A DNA stretch of 64,000 nucleotides. It comes from an uncultured Eggerthella sp. (lineage in GTDB: Bacteria; Actinomycetota; Coriobacteriia; Coriobacteriales; Eggerthellaceae). The notes beneath the pieces are model-generated. The model saw nothing but the letters and a program-made list of their open reading frames with translations. It did not search any database and was not told where the DNA came from. The stretch's first letter is position 1; every line of letters begins with the position of its first letter. Below, one piece after another: positions 25,828 through 34,184 of this stretch. The position numbers were made by a program, and so were the translations under genes. The DNA lies in NCBI GenBank assembly GCA_905203045.1, contig CAJKUH010000001.1, positions 198,781 to 262,780 on the forward strand, given 5' to 3'.

Positions 25828-27306
25828 ATGAAATCGAAGATCGGTAAGGTAATGGGTCTGGTTCTTTCCGGGGCACTGGCAACGGCGGCGCTCACGGGAT
25901 GTGCGGGCCAAACCTCCAAGGTGAAGAAGGTCGATCTTGATCCAAACAATCCCACTTCTATCACGGTATGGCACTACTACAACGGTGCCCAGCAAACGGC
26001 GTTCGACAACTTGGTTTCGGAATTCAACGCAACGGAGGGCAAGAACAAGGGCGTCTACGTCGAAGGCTACAGCCGCGGTTCGGTTGCCGACCTTGAAAAG
26101 GCCGTTTCCGATTCCGCATCCGGCGCCGTGGGTTCAAGCGATTTGCCCGACGTGTTCTCTTCTTATGCCGATACTGCCTACGGTGTGCAGAAAGACGGCA
26201 AGCTTGCCGACCTAACGGAGTACTTTTCCCAGGAAGACTTGAACCAGTACGTTGACTCGTACGTTCAGGAAGGGTACTTCCAGGGCGACGATTCGCTGTA
26301 CCTGTTCCCGACAGCTAAATCAACCGAGCTTATGATGCTGAACAAAACCGACTGGGATGCGTTTGCCCAGGCCACCGGCACCAGCACCGACGAGCTGAAA
26401 ACCGAAGAGGGCATTGCCGCAGTTGCGAAGCGTTACTACGAGTGGACCGATGCCCAAACGCCCAACACTCCCAACGATGGTAAGGCGTTCTACGGCCGCG
26501 ATTCCATGTCGAACTACTTTGTGGCCGGCATGAAGCAGATGGGCACCGACTTGTTCGAGGTGAAGGACGGCAAGGTAACCGTCAATGCCGACAAGGAAAA
26601 GATCCATCGCCTGTGGCAGAACTACTATGTCCCCTATGTCAGCGGCTATTACGACAGCGTGGGCAAGTTCCGTTCTGACGACGTGAAAACGGGCGACATC
26701 ATCGCCTATACCGGCTCTTCCTCTTCCGCCACGTACTTCCCCGACCAGGTAATAACTGACGAAAGCGCGAAGAGCATCGACTACGAGGTACTGCCTTCGC
26801 CCATCATGGAGGGCGGCGACAACATCAGCGTTCAGCAGGGCGCTGGCATGGCAGTGACGAAGTCGGACGACCAGCATGAGTATGCGGCATGCGTCTTCTT
26901 GAAGTGGTTCACGCAGAAGGAAAACAACCTGCGCTTCGTAAGCGAATCGGGCTACCTGCCGGTGCGCAAAGACGCCAACAACATGGACGCGTTGGACAAG
27001 GTTGTTGCCGACTACCATCTGAACATCAGCCCGAAAACCTATGATTGCCTTAAGAGCATCCTTGAGAACTTCGACTCGCGCACGTTCTACACGATGAAGA
27101 CCTTCGATGGCGCCTATTCGGCCCGCAAGGTGCTTGACTACAACCTTTCCGACAAGGCCAAGGCAGACAAGCAGGCGGTAGACCAGGCAATCGCATCCGG
27201 CACTTCGCGCGAAGATGCTCTTGCCCCTTATACCAGTGATACGGCATTCGACGAATGGTACGACGCTTTCTGCCAGAAGCTGAACAACGCCGCAAGCGCA
27301 TCGTAG
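25828..27306 (+). CDS. Solute-binding lipoprotein (ABC sugar-type), orphan
   Basis: A 492-residue extracytoplasmic lipoprotein. The signal peptide ends in the lipobox LTGC, giving a lipidated Cys25. The mature part resembles the family 1 extracellular solute-binding proteins of carbohydrate ABC importers: SITVWHYYNGAQQTAFDNLVSEFN, DLPDVFSSYADTAYGV, GAGMAVTKSDDQHEYAACVFLKWFTQKENN and SGYLPVRKD. No permease or ATPase gene is near. The next gene, 20 bp downstream, is a large membrane sensor kinase, so this protein more likely presents a ligand to the sensor than feeds an importer. AAGGGG lies upstream of the ATG. Ligand unknown. Confidence 0.88.
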   Translation: MKSKIGKVMGLVLSGALATAALTGCAGQTSKVKKVDLDPNNPTSITVWHYYNGAQQTAFDNLVSEFNATEGKNKGVYVEGYSRGSVADLEKAVSDSASGAVGSSDLPDVFSSYADTAYGVQKDGKLADLTEYFSQEDLNQYVDSYVQEGYFQGDDSLYLFPTAKSTELMMLNKTDWDAFAQATGTSTDELKTEEGIAAVAKRYYEWTDAQTPNTPNDGKAFYGRDSMSNYFVAGMKQMGTDLFEVKDGKVTVNADKEKIHRLWQNYYVPYVSGYYDSVGKFRSDDVKTGDIIAYTGSSSSATYFPDQVITDESAKSIDYEVLPSPIMEGGDNISVQQGAGMAVTKSDDQHEYAACVFLKWFTQKENNLRFVSESGYLPVRKDANNMDALDKVVADYHLNISPKTYDCLKSILENFDSRTFYTMKTFDGAYSARKVLDYNLSDKAKADKQAVDQAIASGTSREDALAPYTSDTAFDEWYDAFCQKLNNAASAS

Positions 27307-27326
27307 CAAGCGAGGCTTGAGGGGAA

Positions 27327-30300
27327 ATGGTGCCTAAGGTACAGCGTAAGGTTTCGCTGCAGCGCATCTTGCTGATTGCACTGCTGGTAGTGGTTCTGAT
27401 TCAGGGCCTTCTACCGCTTTCTGCCCTGGTGGCAAGTGGGGTGCGCGAAACGCTGGAAAACAATGCGGTGGAAGTTGACACCCACATGGTGGACAACCGC
27501 AAAGTTACCCTTCAGAGCGCTATGACCACCCAGTGGAACGGCATTGCCAAGGAAAGCACGTACCTCAACAACCAGTTGGAGGCATTCCTTTCGCAGAACC
27601 ACGTCGATATGAACGCCTTCCTGGCTAGCAAAGATTTGCAACGCGCCTATACCGCCCAGGTATATCCCGAGATACTCGACTATTCCAGGCGCGACCAGAC
27701 ATGCGGCGACTTTCTGGTGTTGGCAAACGACGCCAACACCGATTCTGCGGCAACGTACGAAGGCGTGTTCCTGCGCGATTCCGAGCCGACTACCATTGCC
27801 GACAGCAATTCCGACTTGCTTCTGGAACGCGGTGACACCTCGTTGGCACGCCAACAGACTATTTCGCTGGATAGCCCGTGGATGCCCTCATTCAACTTTG
27901 CGGGCAACGGCAACCGCTCTGCCGATGATTTCTTCTACCAACCTTATCTTGCTGCCAAGCAGTACCAGGACATCGACACCACGAGCTTGGGATACTGGTC
28001 GATGCCGTTTGTGCTGGAGGGCTCTGAGACCGACAACCATGAGATGATCACGTACTCGGTGCCGTTGCGCTACCAGGGCCAGGTGTACGGCGTTGTGGGT
28101 ATTGAGGTTTCCACAAACTACCTGCTGAAAACCTATTTCTCGGTTAAGGAGCTGGATAGCAGCCAGAATGCGGGGTACCTGCTTGCGGTTGACAAGGGCA
28201 ACAACGAATACGACTGCATCACCGGCACCGGTATGCTCTACGACACCTTGGAACGTGGCGGCGAGGGCTTCAGCCTCGGTTCGACCAACCACAACGATCT
28301 TTCGGAGGTGCAGGGCGTTTCCCTGGGCAGCCAGCAGGTGTTCGCGGTTACCGATTCCCTTAACCTGTACTCGGGGCGCGCTCCGTATGAAGACACCAAG
28401 TGGACCGTGGTGGGCCTGGTGACGGAAGAATCCATTTACGGCATCGGAAGCCAGCTGTTCGTGAGCCTTGCCACCACCATCCTTATGTGTGCGGTGATCG
28501 GCATTGTTTTGGCGTTGCTTACGGTGCGCGGCCTTACTGCGCCGATCTACCGATTGATGGACAGCGTGCGCGGCGGCATTTCCGGCCTGAAGGAGTTTAA
28601 GCCTTCGGTTGTGAAAGAGGTCGACGAGCTTCATAAGGTTGTCCTTAACCTGACTGAAAGCGAAATCGAGGTCGAAAACCGCCTGAACGAGGAAAAGGAA
28701 CGCTATCGCCTTGCCGTTGAAAGCTCGAGCGACGTGTTCTTCACCTACCGTGAAGAGAGCCAGACGTTCGAAATCGTAAACAGCAAGAATCACGATGGGG
28801 TGCTTTCCCTTCAACAGTTCCGCGAAAAGGTGCTGAACCGCTTTTTCGAGCCGCGTGACCGCGCAAGAATCGAATCGATAATCGAAGGCGCCGATACCTC
28901 GGTACACATGCAGGCCCTGCTGAGCATCGACGGCACTGAGGGAAGTCGCTGGTACGAGGTCCATGGCGATGCCGTGCCCGATTCCGAACAGGGCCATCGT
29001 CGCGTGGTGGGTTACGTCCGCGACATTCACGAGCAGAAGCTGCGCGAAATGGAAACGGAGAAGAACCGCATCCTGGATCCGGTAACCTCGTTCTACCGGC
29101 TGGGCCCGGGCGTTGCGGTTATGCAGGAGGAACGCGAGCGCACTCCCGATGGTGTGCTGGCGCTTATCGACATCGATCATTTCGGCAGCATCGTGCAGCG
29201 CTATGGCCTGACGTTTGGCGACGTGCTGCTCGATGAATTCGCCCGCCTTATCCGTCAGCAGGTGAAGGCCAGTGGGTTCGAGGTGCTTGCAATGCGCGCC
29301 GGCTCCGACGAGTTCCTGATCTGGGCGCCGAACGGCGATATTGAGCGCGGTTTCAAGTGGATGCATGCACTGCAAGACCTGTTTGAGGACCTTATTCGCA
29401 AGAACGTGCTCGATTTGCATTTCCATGTGGGCTTTGCCATTGCCACCACCTTCGACAGCAGCACCACGCTTATCCGTCGCGTGCGCGTTGCCCTGCAGGA
29501 TGCTAAGGAGCGTGACGTTCTGTACTCTCTGTGGGAACCGAAGCTCGATGACTCCATCAAGCCGCGTCCCTTCGGCGAGATCATGTCGATGGGGTACATG
29601 AAGCAGGTGGGCCTTTCGTCCATTGCGCTGAACTTGCTTGACCGCAGGCTTTCGCTTTCGGCGGGCCTCGATCTTCTGGCGTGCCGTTTGGAAGAGGCAT
29701 ATGGCCTTTCCAATATGATCATCACCCAGTGCAACTTGGAGTACTTGTCGGTAAGCATCCAGTACATTCGTCGCCCTATACCAGGGCTTGATACGCAGCG
29801 GGTAAGCCGCCTTTCGCAGAGCGATTTCCGCAAGCTGCAGAAAGACGCCAACCGTGGGCTTTTACGCCCCATGACGGAAATGATGAGCTCGCCCGACTTG
29901 CACAACTTCGGCCCGGTTATGCGCAAGGGCCTGGCATTCCCCATGAGCGATGAAGGCCGGTATGTGGGCACCATCTTGTTCCTGGGTATCGGCGAAGGGC
30001 TTCTGCGCGAAAAGGAGGGCGCCAACACCCTGTGGGAAATCGGCTCCATTATCCAGAACCGCATCAACCAGGAACACCTTGACCAGTCCGCCCAGGCGAA
30101 GTCCGACTTCCTGGCGCGTATGAGCCATGAAATTCGCACACCGATGAACGGCATCATCGGCATGACCGAAATCGCCCTGCAGGAAGGGCAAACCGAGGAA
30201 CGCCGCACCGACTGCCTGAACAAGGTACGCTCGTCTTCGCGCTACTTGCTTGATTTGCTGAACGACATTCTTGACATGACGAAGATCGAAAACGGCAAGA

Positions 30301-31223
30301 TGAAGCTGGTGCGCGAAGGCTTTGACTTGGAGTGTTTGATAGACGACTTGCATTCGGTAATGGACGGGCGCTTTGAGGCGCGCAACCAAACGTTTATCAC
30401 GGATGTTTCGCTGAACCACACCGGCTATACGGGCGATGCCCTGCGCCTGAACCAGGTGCTTATCAACCTGCTGGGCAATGCCGTGAAGTATTCTGATCCA
30501 GGCACGGAGATTACGCTCACCGTGCGCGAAGAAGAAGCTTCCGACGATGCAGCCGGCATTTCGCGCGTGTTCTTCGCGGTGAAAGACCAAGGCATCGGCA
30601 TCAGCGAGGAAGACTGCACGCGCATCTTCAGCAAGTTCGAGCAGGTAGACACCACCGATGCCCGTCAGGAGGGCACGGGCCTGGGCCTTGCCATCTGCAA
30701 CCGTTTGGTGCACATGATGGGCGGGCAGATCTACGTGGAAAGCCAGCTGGGAGTGGGAAGCACGTTCAGCTTTGCCATTCCGCTTGAAGTGGACGATGCC
30801 CAGAAGCATCAGGCTGCATCGCACAACGAGTCGATCGATTTCAAGGGCGCGCATGTGCTGGTTGCCGAAGACAACGCCCTTAACATGGAAATCATTACCT
30901 GCATGCTGGAAGATCTGGGCTGTGTGGTTGACGGCGTGATCGACGGCAAGCAAGCGGTGGAAGCGTTCCAGGATTCTGCTGAGGGCTATTACCGCGCTAT
31001 CTTGCTGGATGTGATGATGCCGGTGATGGGCGGCTTGGAGGCGGCTCATACCATCCGCGGCCTTGAACGTGCCGATGCGGCCACGGTGCCCATTGTCGCC
31101 GCCAGCGCCAACGCCTTTTCCGAGGACATCCAGCGTTCGTTGGCCAGCGGAATGAACGCTCATCTGTCAAAACCGATAGAACGCGATCGTTTAGCCGAGA
31201 CGTTGGCGGAGGTAATGAGGTAA
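27327..31223 (+). CDS. Hybrid sensor histidine kinase with GGDEF-like domain
   Basis: A 1298-residue membrane sensor. Order: helix (13-35), extracytoplasmic Cache-like sensor (about 40-370), helix (about 375-400), PAS-like domain (about 455-580), GGDEF-like domain (about 590-740) with the degenerate active site AGSDEF near 657, an unassigned linker domain (about 750-910), HisKA with MSHEIRTPMNG (His near 934), HATPase (N box NLLGNAVKYS, GIGIS, GTGLGLAI) and a C-terminal receiver (VAEDN, phosphoacceptor in LLDVMMP near 1227, lysine in LSKPI). GAGGGG at 27319-27324 favours the GTG at 27330 over the ATG at 27327. It should autophosphorylate on ligand sensing and pass phosphate to its receiver, then via the operon's Hpt protein. 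Confidence 0.9.
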   Translation: MVPKVQRKVSLQRILLIALLVVVLIQGLLPLSALVASGVRETLENNAVEVDTHMVDNRKVTLQSAMTTQWNGIAKESTYLNNQLEAFLSQNHVDMNAFLASKDLQRAYTAQVYPEILDYSRRDQTCGDFLVLANDANTDSAATYEGVFLRDSEPTTIADSNSDLLLERGDTSLARQQTISLDSPWMPSFNFAGNGNRSADDFFYQPYLAAKQYQDIDTTSLGYWSMPFVLEGSETDNHEMITYSVPLRYQGQVYGVVGIEVSTNYLLKTYFSVKELDSSQNAGYLLAVDKGNNEYDCITGTGMLYDTLERGGEGFSLGSTNHNDLSEVQGVSLGSQQVFAVTDSLNLYSGRAPYEDTKWTVVGLVTEESIYGIGSQLFVSLATTILMCAVIGIVLALLTVRGLTAPIYRLMDSVRGGISGLKEFKPSVVKEVDELHKVVLNLTESEIEVENRLNEEKERYRLAVESSSDVFFTYREESQTFEIVNSKNHDGVLSLQQFREKVLNRFFEPRDRARIESIIEGADTSVHMQALLSIDGTEGSRWYEVHGDAVPDSEQGHRRVVGYVRDIHEQKLREMETEKNRILDPVTSFYRLGPGVAVMQEERERTPDGVLALIDIDHFGSIVQRYGLTFGDVLLDEFARLIRQQVKASGFEVLAMRAGSDEFLIWAPNGDIERGFKWMHALQDLFEDLIRKNVLDLHFHVGFAIATTFDSSTTLIRRVRVALQDAKERDVLYSLWEPKLDDSIKPRPFGEIMSMGYMKQVGLSSIALNLLDRRLSLSAGLDLLACRLEEAYGLSNMIITQCNLEYLSVSIQYIRRPIPGLDTQRVSRLSQSDFRKLQKDANRGLLRPMTEMMSSPDLHNFGPVMRKGLAFPMSDEGRYVGTILFLGIGEGLLREKEGANTLWEIGSIIQNRINQEHLDQSAQAKSDFLARMSHEIRTPMNGIIGMTEIALQEGQTEERRTDCLNKVRSSSRYLLDLLNDILDMTKIENGKMKLVREGFDLECLIDDLHSVMDGRFEARNQTFITDVSLNHTGYTGDALRLNQVLINLLGNAVKYSDPGTEITLTVREEEASDDAAGISRVFFAVKDQGIGISEEDCTRIFSKFEQVDTTDARQEGTGLGLAICNRLVHMMGGQIYVESQLGVGSTFSFAIPLEVDDAQKHQAASHNESIDFKGAHVLVAEDNALNMEIITCMLEDLGCVVDGVIDGKQAVEAFQDSAEGYYRAILLDVMMPVMGGLEAAHTIRGLERADAATVPIVAASANAFSEDIQRSLASGMNAHLSKPIERDRLAETLAEVMR

Positions 31224-31453
31224 CCTAGAGTAAGAAACGACATACCCCCGACAAAGGTGCAGCTGAAAACGCATTTTCGGTTGGCGGTCGCGGGTATGGT
31301 GCGCAAGCGTCGCACAGGAGGGTTTTCAAGCAGTGCTTCGCTTTGCGTTAAGAGGGGAGCGGCGTGTGTTCCTGCGACGGCAATTGCGTTGCTGGGAAAT
31401 CGCCGTTGCGCGCTGCAGCATTTTGCCGCAGCGAAAAGGAAGCGAGTACAGTC
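31224..31453. other. Gap within the signalling operon
   Basis: 230 bp without a supported gene between the hybrid kinase and the GGDEF/HD-GYP gene. No terminator-like hairpin with a T run is visible, so read-through is likely. Confidence 0.4.
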
Positions 31454-33376
31454 ATGGAAGAACAACAGCGCGAAAAGAGGGCCCACTATGCGCAGGAGGC
31501 CCAGCGCAAGGGTTCCGTTACCCATGAACAGGCGGGCGAAGAAGTAGACCGTCTGGAAAAGATATACCCCGTTGTGCGCCTTATGGACGAAGAGACAGTA
31601 GACAAGGAAAGCGATTGCCTGCTGTTTGGCGAAGGTTGCCCTTGCATGCGCAAGGTTTGCAACGACGTGATCCAAAACGGTGGCGAGCAAACCTACGTTT
31701 TACGCATGGGGGACGATACGAGCGTTGCCACCGCCCGCCGCATCGACGTTGACGGTTCGCCTCATGTGCTTTTGTACGCCCATCCGGCAAACGCGGTAAA
31801 CGGCAAGTCGAATGTGAGCCTTCTGTACCATGACGCTCTTTCGGGCGTGTACAATCGTCGCTTCTACGAGGACAAGCTGTGCAAGCAGCGTCTGTTCGCA
31901 GGCATTGCCGTTATCGATCTTGACGACTTCAAGGTGGTAAACGATGCGCTGGGCCATCACGCCGGCGACGTTGCCCTGAAAACGGCAGCGCGTGCCATGC
32001 GTTCCACCATTCGCGATACCGATATGCTGGTGCGCTACGGCGGCGATGAGTTTGTGCTGGTTATGCCCAATATCGTGGCGGAAGATTTTTCGCACAAGCT
32101 CGCCGTGATTTCCGAAAGCGTGGCTGAAGCGGTGGTGCCCGGATACGAGTCGATGCACCTGTCCGTAAGCGTGGGCGGTGTTATCTCGCGTGGCACCACG
32201 GTGGAAGACGCCGTGAAGAAGGCCGACGATCTGATGTATCGTGCCAAGCAGCGCAAGGGTGTGGTGGTAACCGATTCCGACCCCGACTTGTCGCTGAAGG
32301 TCAGCAAGCCCATTCTGCTTATCGTCGACGATTCGTTCATGAACCGCGAGATCTTGAAGGAAATGCTGCAGGGCGAATACGAGATCTTGGAAGCCGAGGA
32401 TGGCACCGAATGCGTTGCCCTGCTGGAAAAGTACGGCAGCGAGATAAGCCTGGTTTTGCTGGACATCATCATGCCGAAGATGAACGGCTTCGACGTGCTT
32501 TCGCGTATGGCGCGTGCAGGCTGGATCGAAGACATCCCGGTAATCATGATTTCCAGCGAAGATTCCGATGAAGCGGTGCTGCGCGCTTACGAGCTGGGCG
32601 CTTCCGACTACGTAAGCCGCCCCTTCGACATGCGCGTGGTGCGCCAGCGCGTAAGCAACATTATGCGCCTGTACGCCAAGCAGCGCAGGCTCAGCTCGCT
32701 TCTGGCACAGCAGTTCATCGAGCGCGAAAAAGACAGCACCATGTTGGTCAACATCATGGGCGGCGCCATGGAACTGCGCAACGGCGAAAGCGGCCCGCAT
32801 GTTTTGCATGTGCGCAACCTCACGGAAATCCTGCTGGAGCGCTTGGTGCAGAAAAGCGACAAGTACATTATTCGCGGCAAGGAACGCTCGGCCATCGCCA
32901 TGGCTTCCACGCTGCATGACATCGGCAAGCTTGCCATTCCCGATGCGGTGCTGAACAAGCCGGGCAAGCTCACCGAAGAAGAGTTCGAGATCATGAAAAC
33001 GCATACGGTGCGCGGCGCTGAAATGTTGGAAAAGCTCGACGAATACAACGACAATCCTACGCTCATCAGGACGGCCCACGACATTTGCCGTTGGCACCAC
33101 GAGCGCTACGACGGCAGCGGCTACCCCGATGGTTTGAAGGGGGACGATATTCCCATTTCTGCCCAAGTTGTTGCGCTCGCCGATGTGTACGATGCCCTGA
33201 CCAGCGAGCGGGTGTACAAACATGCGGTGCCCCATGAAGAGGCCATGCGCATGATTTTGAGCGGGGAGTGCGGTGCGTTCAACCCGCTGCTGCTTGATTG
33301 CTTGGTTGACGTGCAGGAACGCATAGCCGAAGAGCTGGACGTTCCAGCGCTCACCCCCCCCCTTCAATGCAAATAA
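31454..33376 (+). CDS. GGDEF - receiver - HD-GYP protein (c-di-GMP synthesis and breakdown)
   Basis: A 640-residue soluble protein with an uncommon domain order. A short N-terminal region is followed by a canonical GGDEF domain (RYGGDEF near 194) with an RDTD product-inhibition site just before it, a receiver domain (about 285-405; VDDS, phosphoacceptor in LLDIIMP near 335, but arginine instead of lysine in VSRPFD), and a complete HD-GYP phosphodiesterase (HDIGKL near 488, HHERYDGSGYPDGLKG near 550). One protein can thus both make and hydrolyse c-di-GMP, with phosphorylation as the likely switch. The ATG at 31454 is the best start. A run of nine C residues lies six codons before the stop. Confidence 0.92.
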   Translation: MEEQQREKRAHYAQEAQRKGSVTHEQAGEEVDRLEKIYPVVRLMDEETVDKESDCLLFGEGCPCMRKVCNDVIQNGGEQTYVLRMGDDTSVATARRIDVDGSPHVLLYAHPANAVNGKSNVSLLYHDALSGVYNRRFYEDKLCKQRLFAGIAVIDLDDFKVVNDALGHHAGDVALKTAARAMRSTIRDTDMLVRYGGDEFVLVMPNIVAEDFSHKLAVISESVAEAVVPGYESMHLSVSVGGVISRGTTVEDAVKKADDLMYRAKQRKGVVVTDSDPDLSLKVSKPILLIVDDSFMNREILKEMLQGEYEILEAEDGTECVALLEKYGSEISLVLLDIIMPKMNGFDVLSRMARAGWIEDIPVIMISSEDSDEAVLRAYELGASDYVSRPFDMRVVRQRVSNIMRLYAKQRRLSSLLAQQFIEREKDSTMLVNIMGGAMELRNGESGPHVLHVRNLTEILLERLVQKSDKYIIRGKERSAIAMASTLHDIGKLAIPDAVLNKPGKLTEEEFEIMKTHTVRGAEMLEKLDEYNDNPTLIRTAHDICRWHHERYDGSGYPDGLKGDDIPISAQVVALADVYDALTSERVYKHAVPHEEAMRMILSGECGAFNPLLLDCLVDVQERIAEELDVPALTPPLQCK

Positions 33377-33394
33377 ATGAGTAAGGAGCTCAAA

Positions 33395-33748
33395 ATGTCT
33401 ACCCTCGAACAAGCTTACGAACAAGTAGGCGGAAACTATCAAGACGTGCTGAAGCGCCTTATGAACGAAGATCTGGTGCGCCGTTTCATGGGCAAGTTCC
33501 TTGACGACGGCAGCTTTGCCACGTTGAAGGAATCGCTTGCCGCCAAAGACGTTGACGCGGCCTTCATGGCAGCGCATACGCTGAAGGGCGTGTGCCTGAA
33601 CCTTGGTTTCACCAACCTGTACAAGCCCACCAACGAAATCACCGAAGTGCTGCGCGCCGGCAGCCTGGAAGGAACCGAAGAGCTGTTTTCCCAGGTGGAA
33701 GCCGAGTACAACAACGTAATCGATGCCTTGAACGCAGCGCTGTCCTAG
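33395..33748 (+). CDS. Hpt-domain phosphotransfer protein
   Basis: A 117-residue four-helix bundle. AAHTLKGVCLNLGF carries the phosphorylated histidine of Hpt domains; the following residues FTNLYKPTNEITEVLR form the next helix. The ATG at 33395 has AAGGAG six bases upstream; an ATG at 33377 overlaps the previous stop (TAAATG) but lacks a ribosome site. In a phosphorelay it would carry phosphate from the hybrid kinase receiver to the receiver of the GGDEF/HD-GYP protein encoded just upstream. A very long hairpin terminator follows. Confidence 0.92.
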   Translation: MSTLEQAYEQVGGNYQDVLKRLMNEDLVRRFMGKFLDDGSFATLKESLAAKDVDAAFMAAHTLKGVCLNLGFTNLYKPTNEITEVLRAGSLEGTEELFSQVEAEYNNVIDALNAALS

Positions 33749-33818
33749 CGGACGGTGGATGTTTCGCGAGGCGCAGCGGGCAGTATAGGGCGCTCAAAGG
33801 GCAATAGTCCCCTTCTCT

Positions 33819-33876
33819 CTTGCAACAAAAAAGCCTCCTGGTTCGATGATCGAGCCAGGAGGCTTTTTTGTTGCAA
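33819..33876. terminator. Long bidirectional terminator hairpin
   Basis: Arms of 28 bp with a single G-U mismatch and a 3-base loop (33847-33849). The arms contain AAAAAAGCCTCCTGG and its complement, giving a T run on each strand, so it can stop the c-di-GMP operon and any transcript from the pilT side. Confidence 0.9.
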
Positions 33877-33960
33877 GTGGTGCCTTTGTCGAAAACCGCC
33901 TGTCAAACGTCGAGTACCCCAAGATGCGTTGCCAAACTCGGGGTATGCGCCAGTAAAACA

Positions 33961-34136
33961 GCGAGCGGGACTCTGACGAGTGCAGGGGAAGTGAGTAAAC
34001 ATGCCAGTGGCATGTTTAGTTCCCAACTATGCGCCCGAGCGGGCGCATCCTGCGCAGCTTTGCTGAGCAGGATTGCTGGCCTTCGCGCCATGCCCCGGGC
34101 TTTGAAGTTTCCCTGTGCCGTCAGAGTCCCGCGCAG
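33961..34136. repeat. Inverted-repeat element, MITE-like, copy 1
   Basis: Terminal inverted repeats share GCGGGACTCTGACG (33965-33978 and, inverted, 34119-34132) and then CAGGG. Inside are perfect hairpins AAACATGCC-AGT-GGCATGTTT (33997-34017), ATGCGCCC-GAGC-GGGCGCAT (34029-34048) and CCTGC/GCAGG (34049-34072). The right end recurs inverted at 63941-64000. No transposase is inside, so it would be non-autonomous. Confidence 0.65.
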
Positions 34137-34184
34137 CGTCATTGCGTCTCATGACGCCTTGCGCCGTTCGGCAGAACAGCGCAA

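Larger units (their letters stand above)
33749..34184. other. Intergenic region with terminator and mobile-like repeat
   Basis: No gene is supported. It contains the operon terminator (33819-33876), a hairpin with TACCCC/GGGGTA arms (about 33915-33945) and the inverted-repeat element at 33961-34136. Confidence 0.6.
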
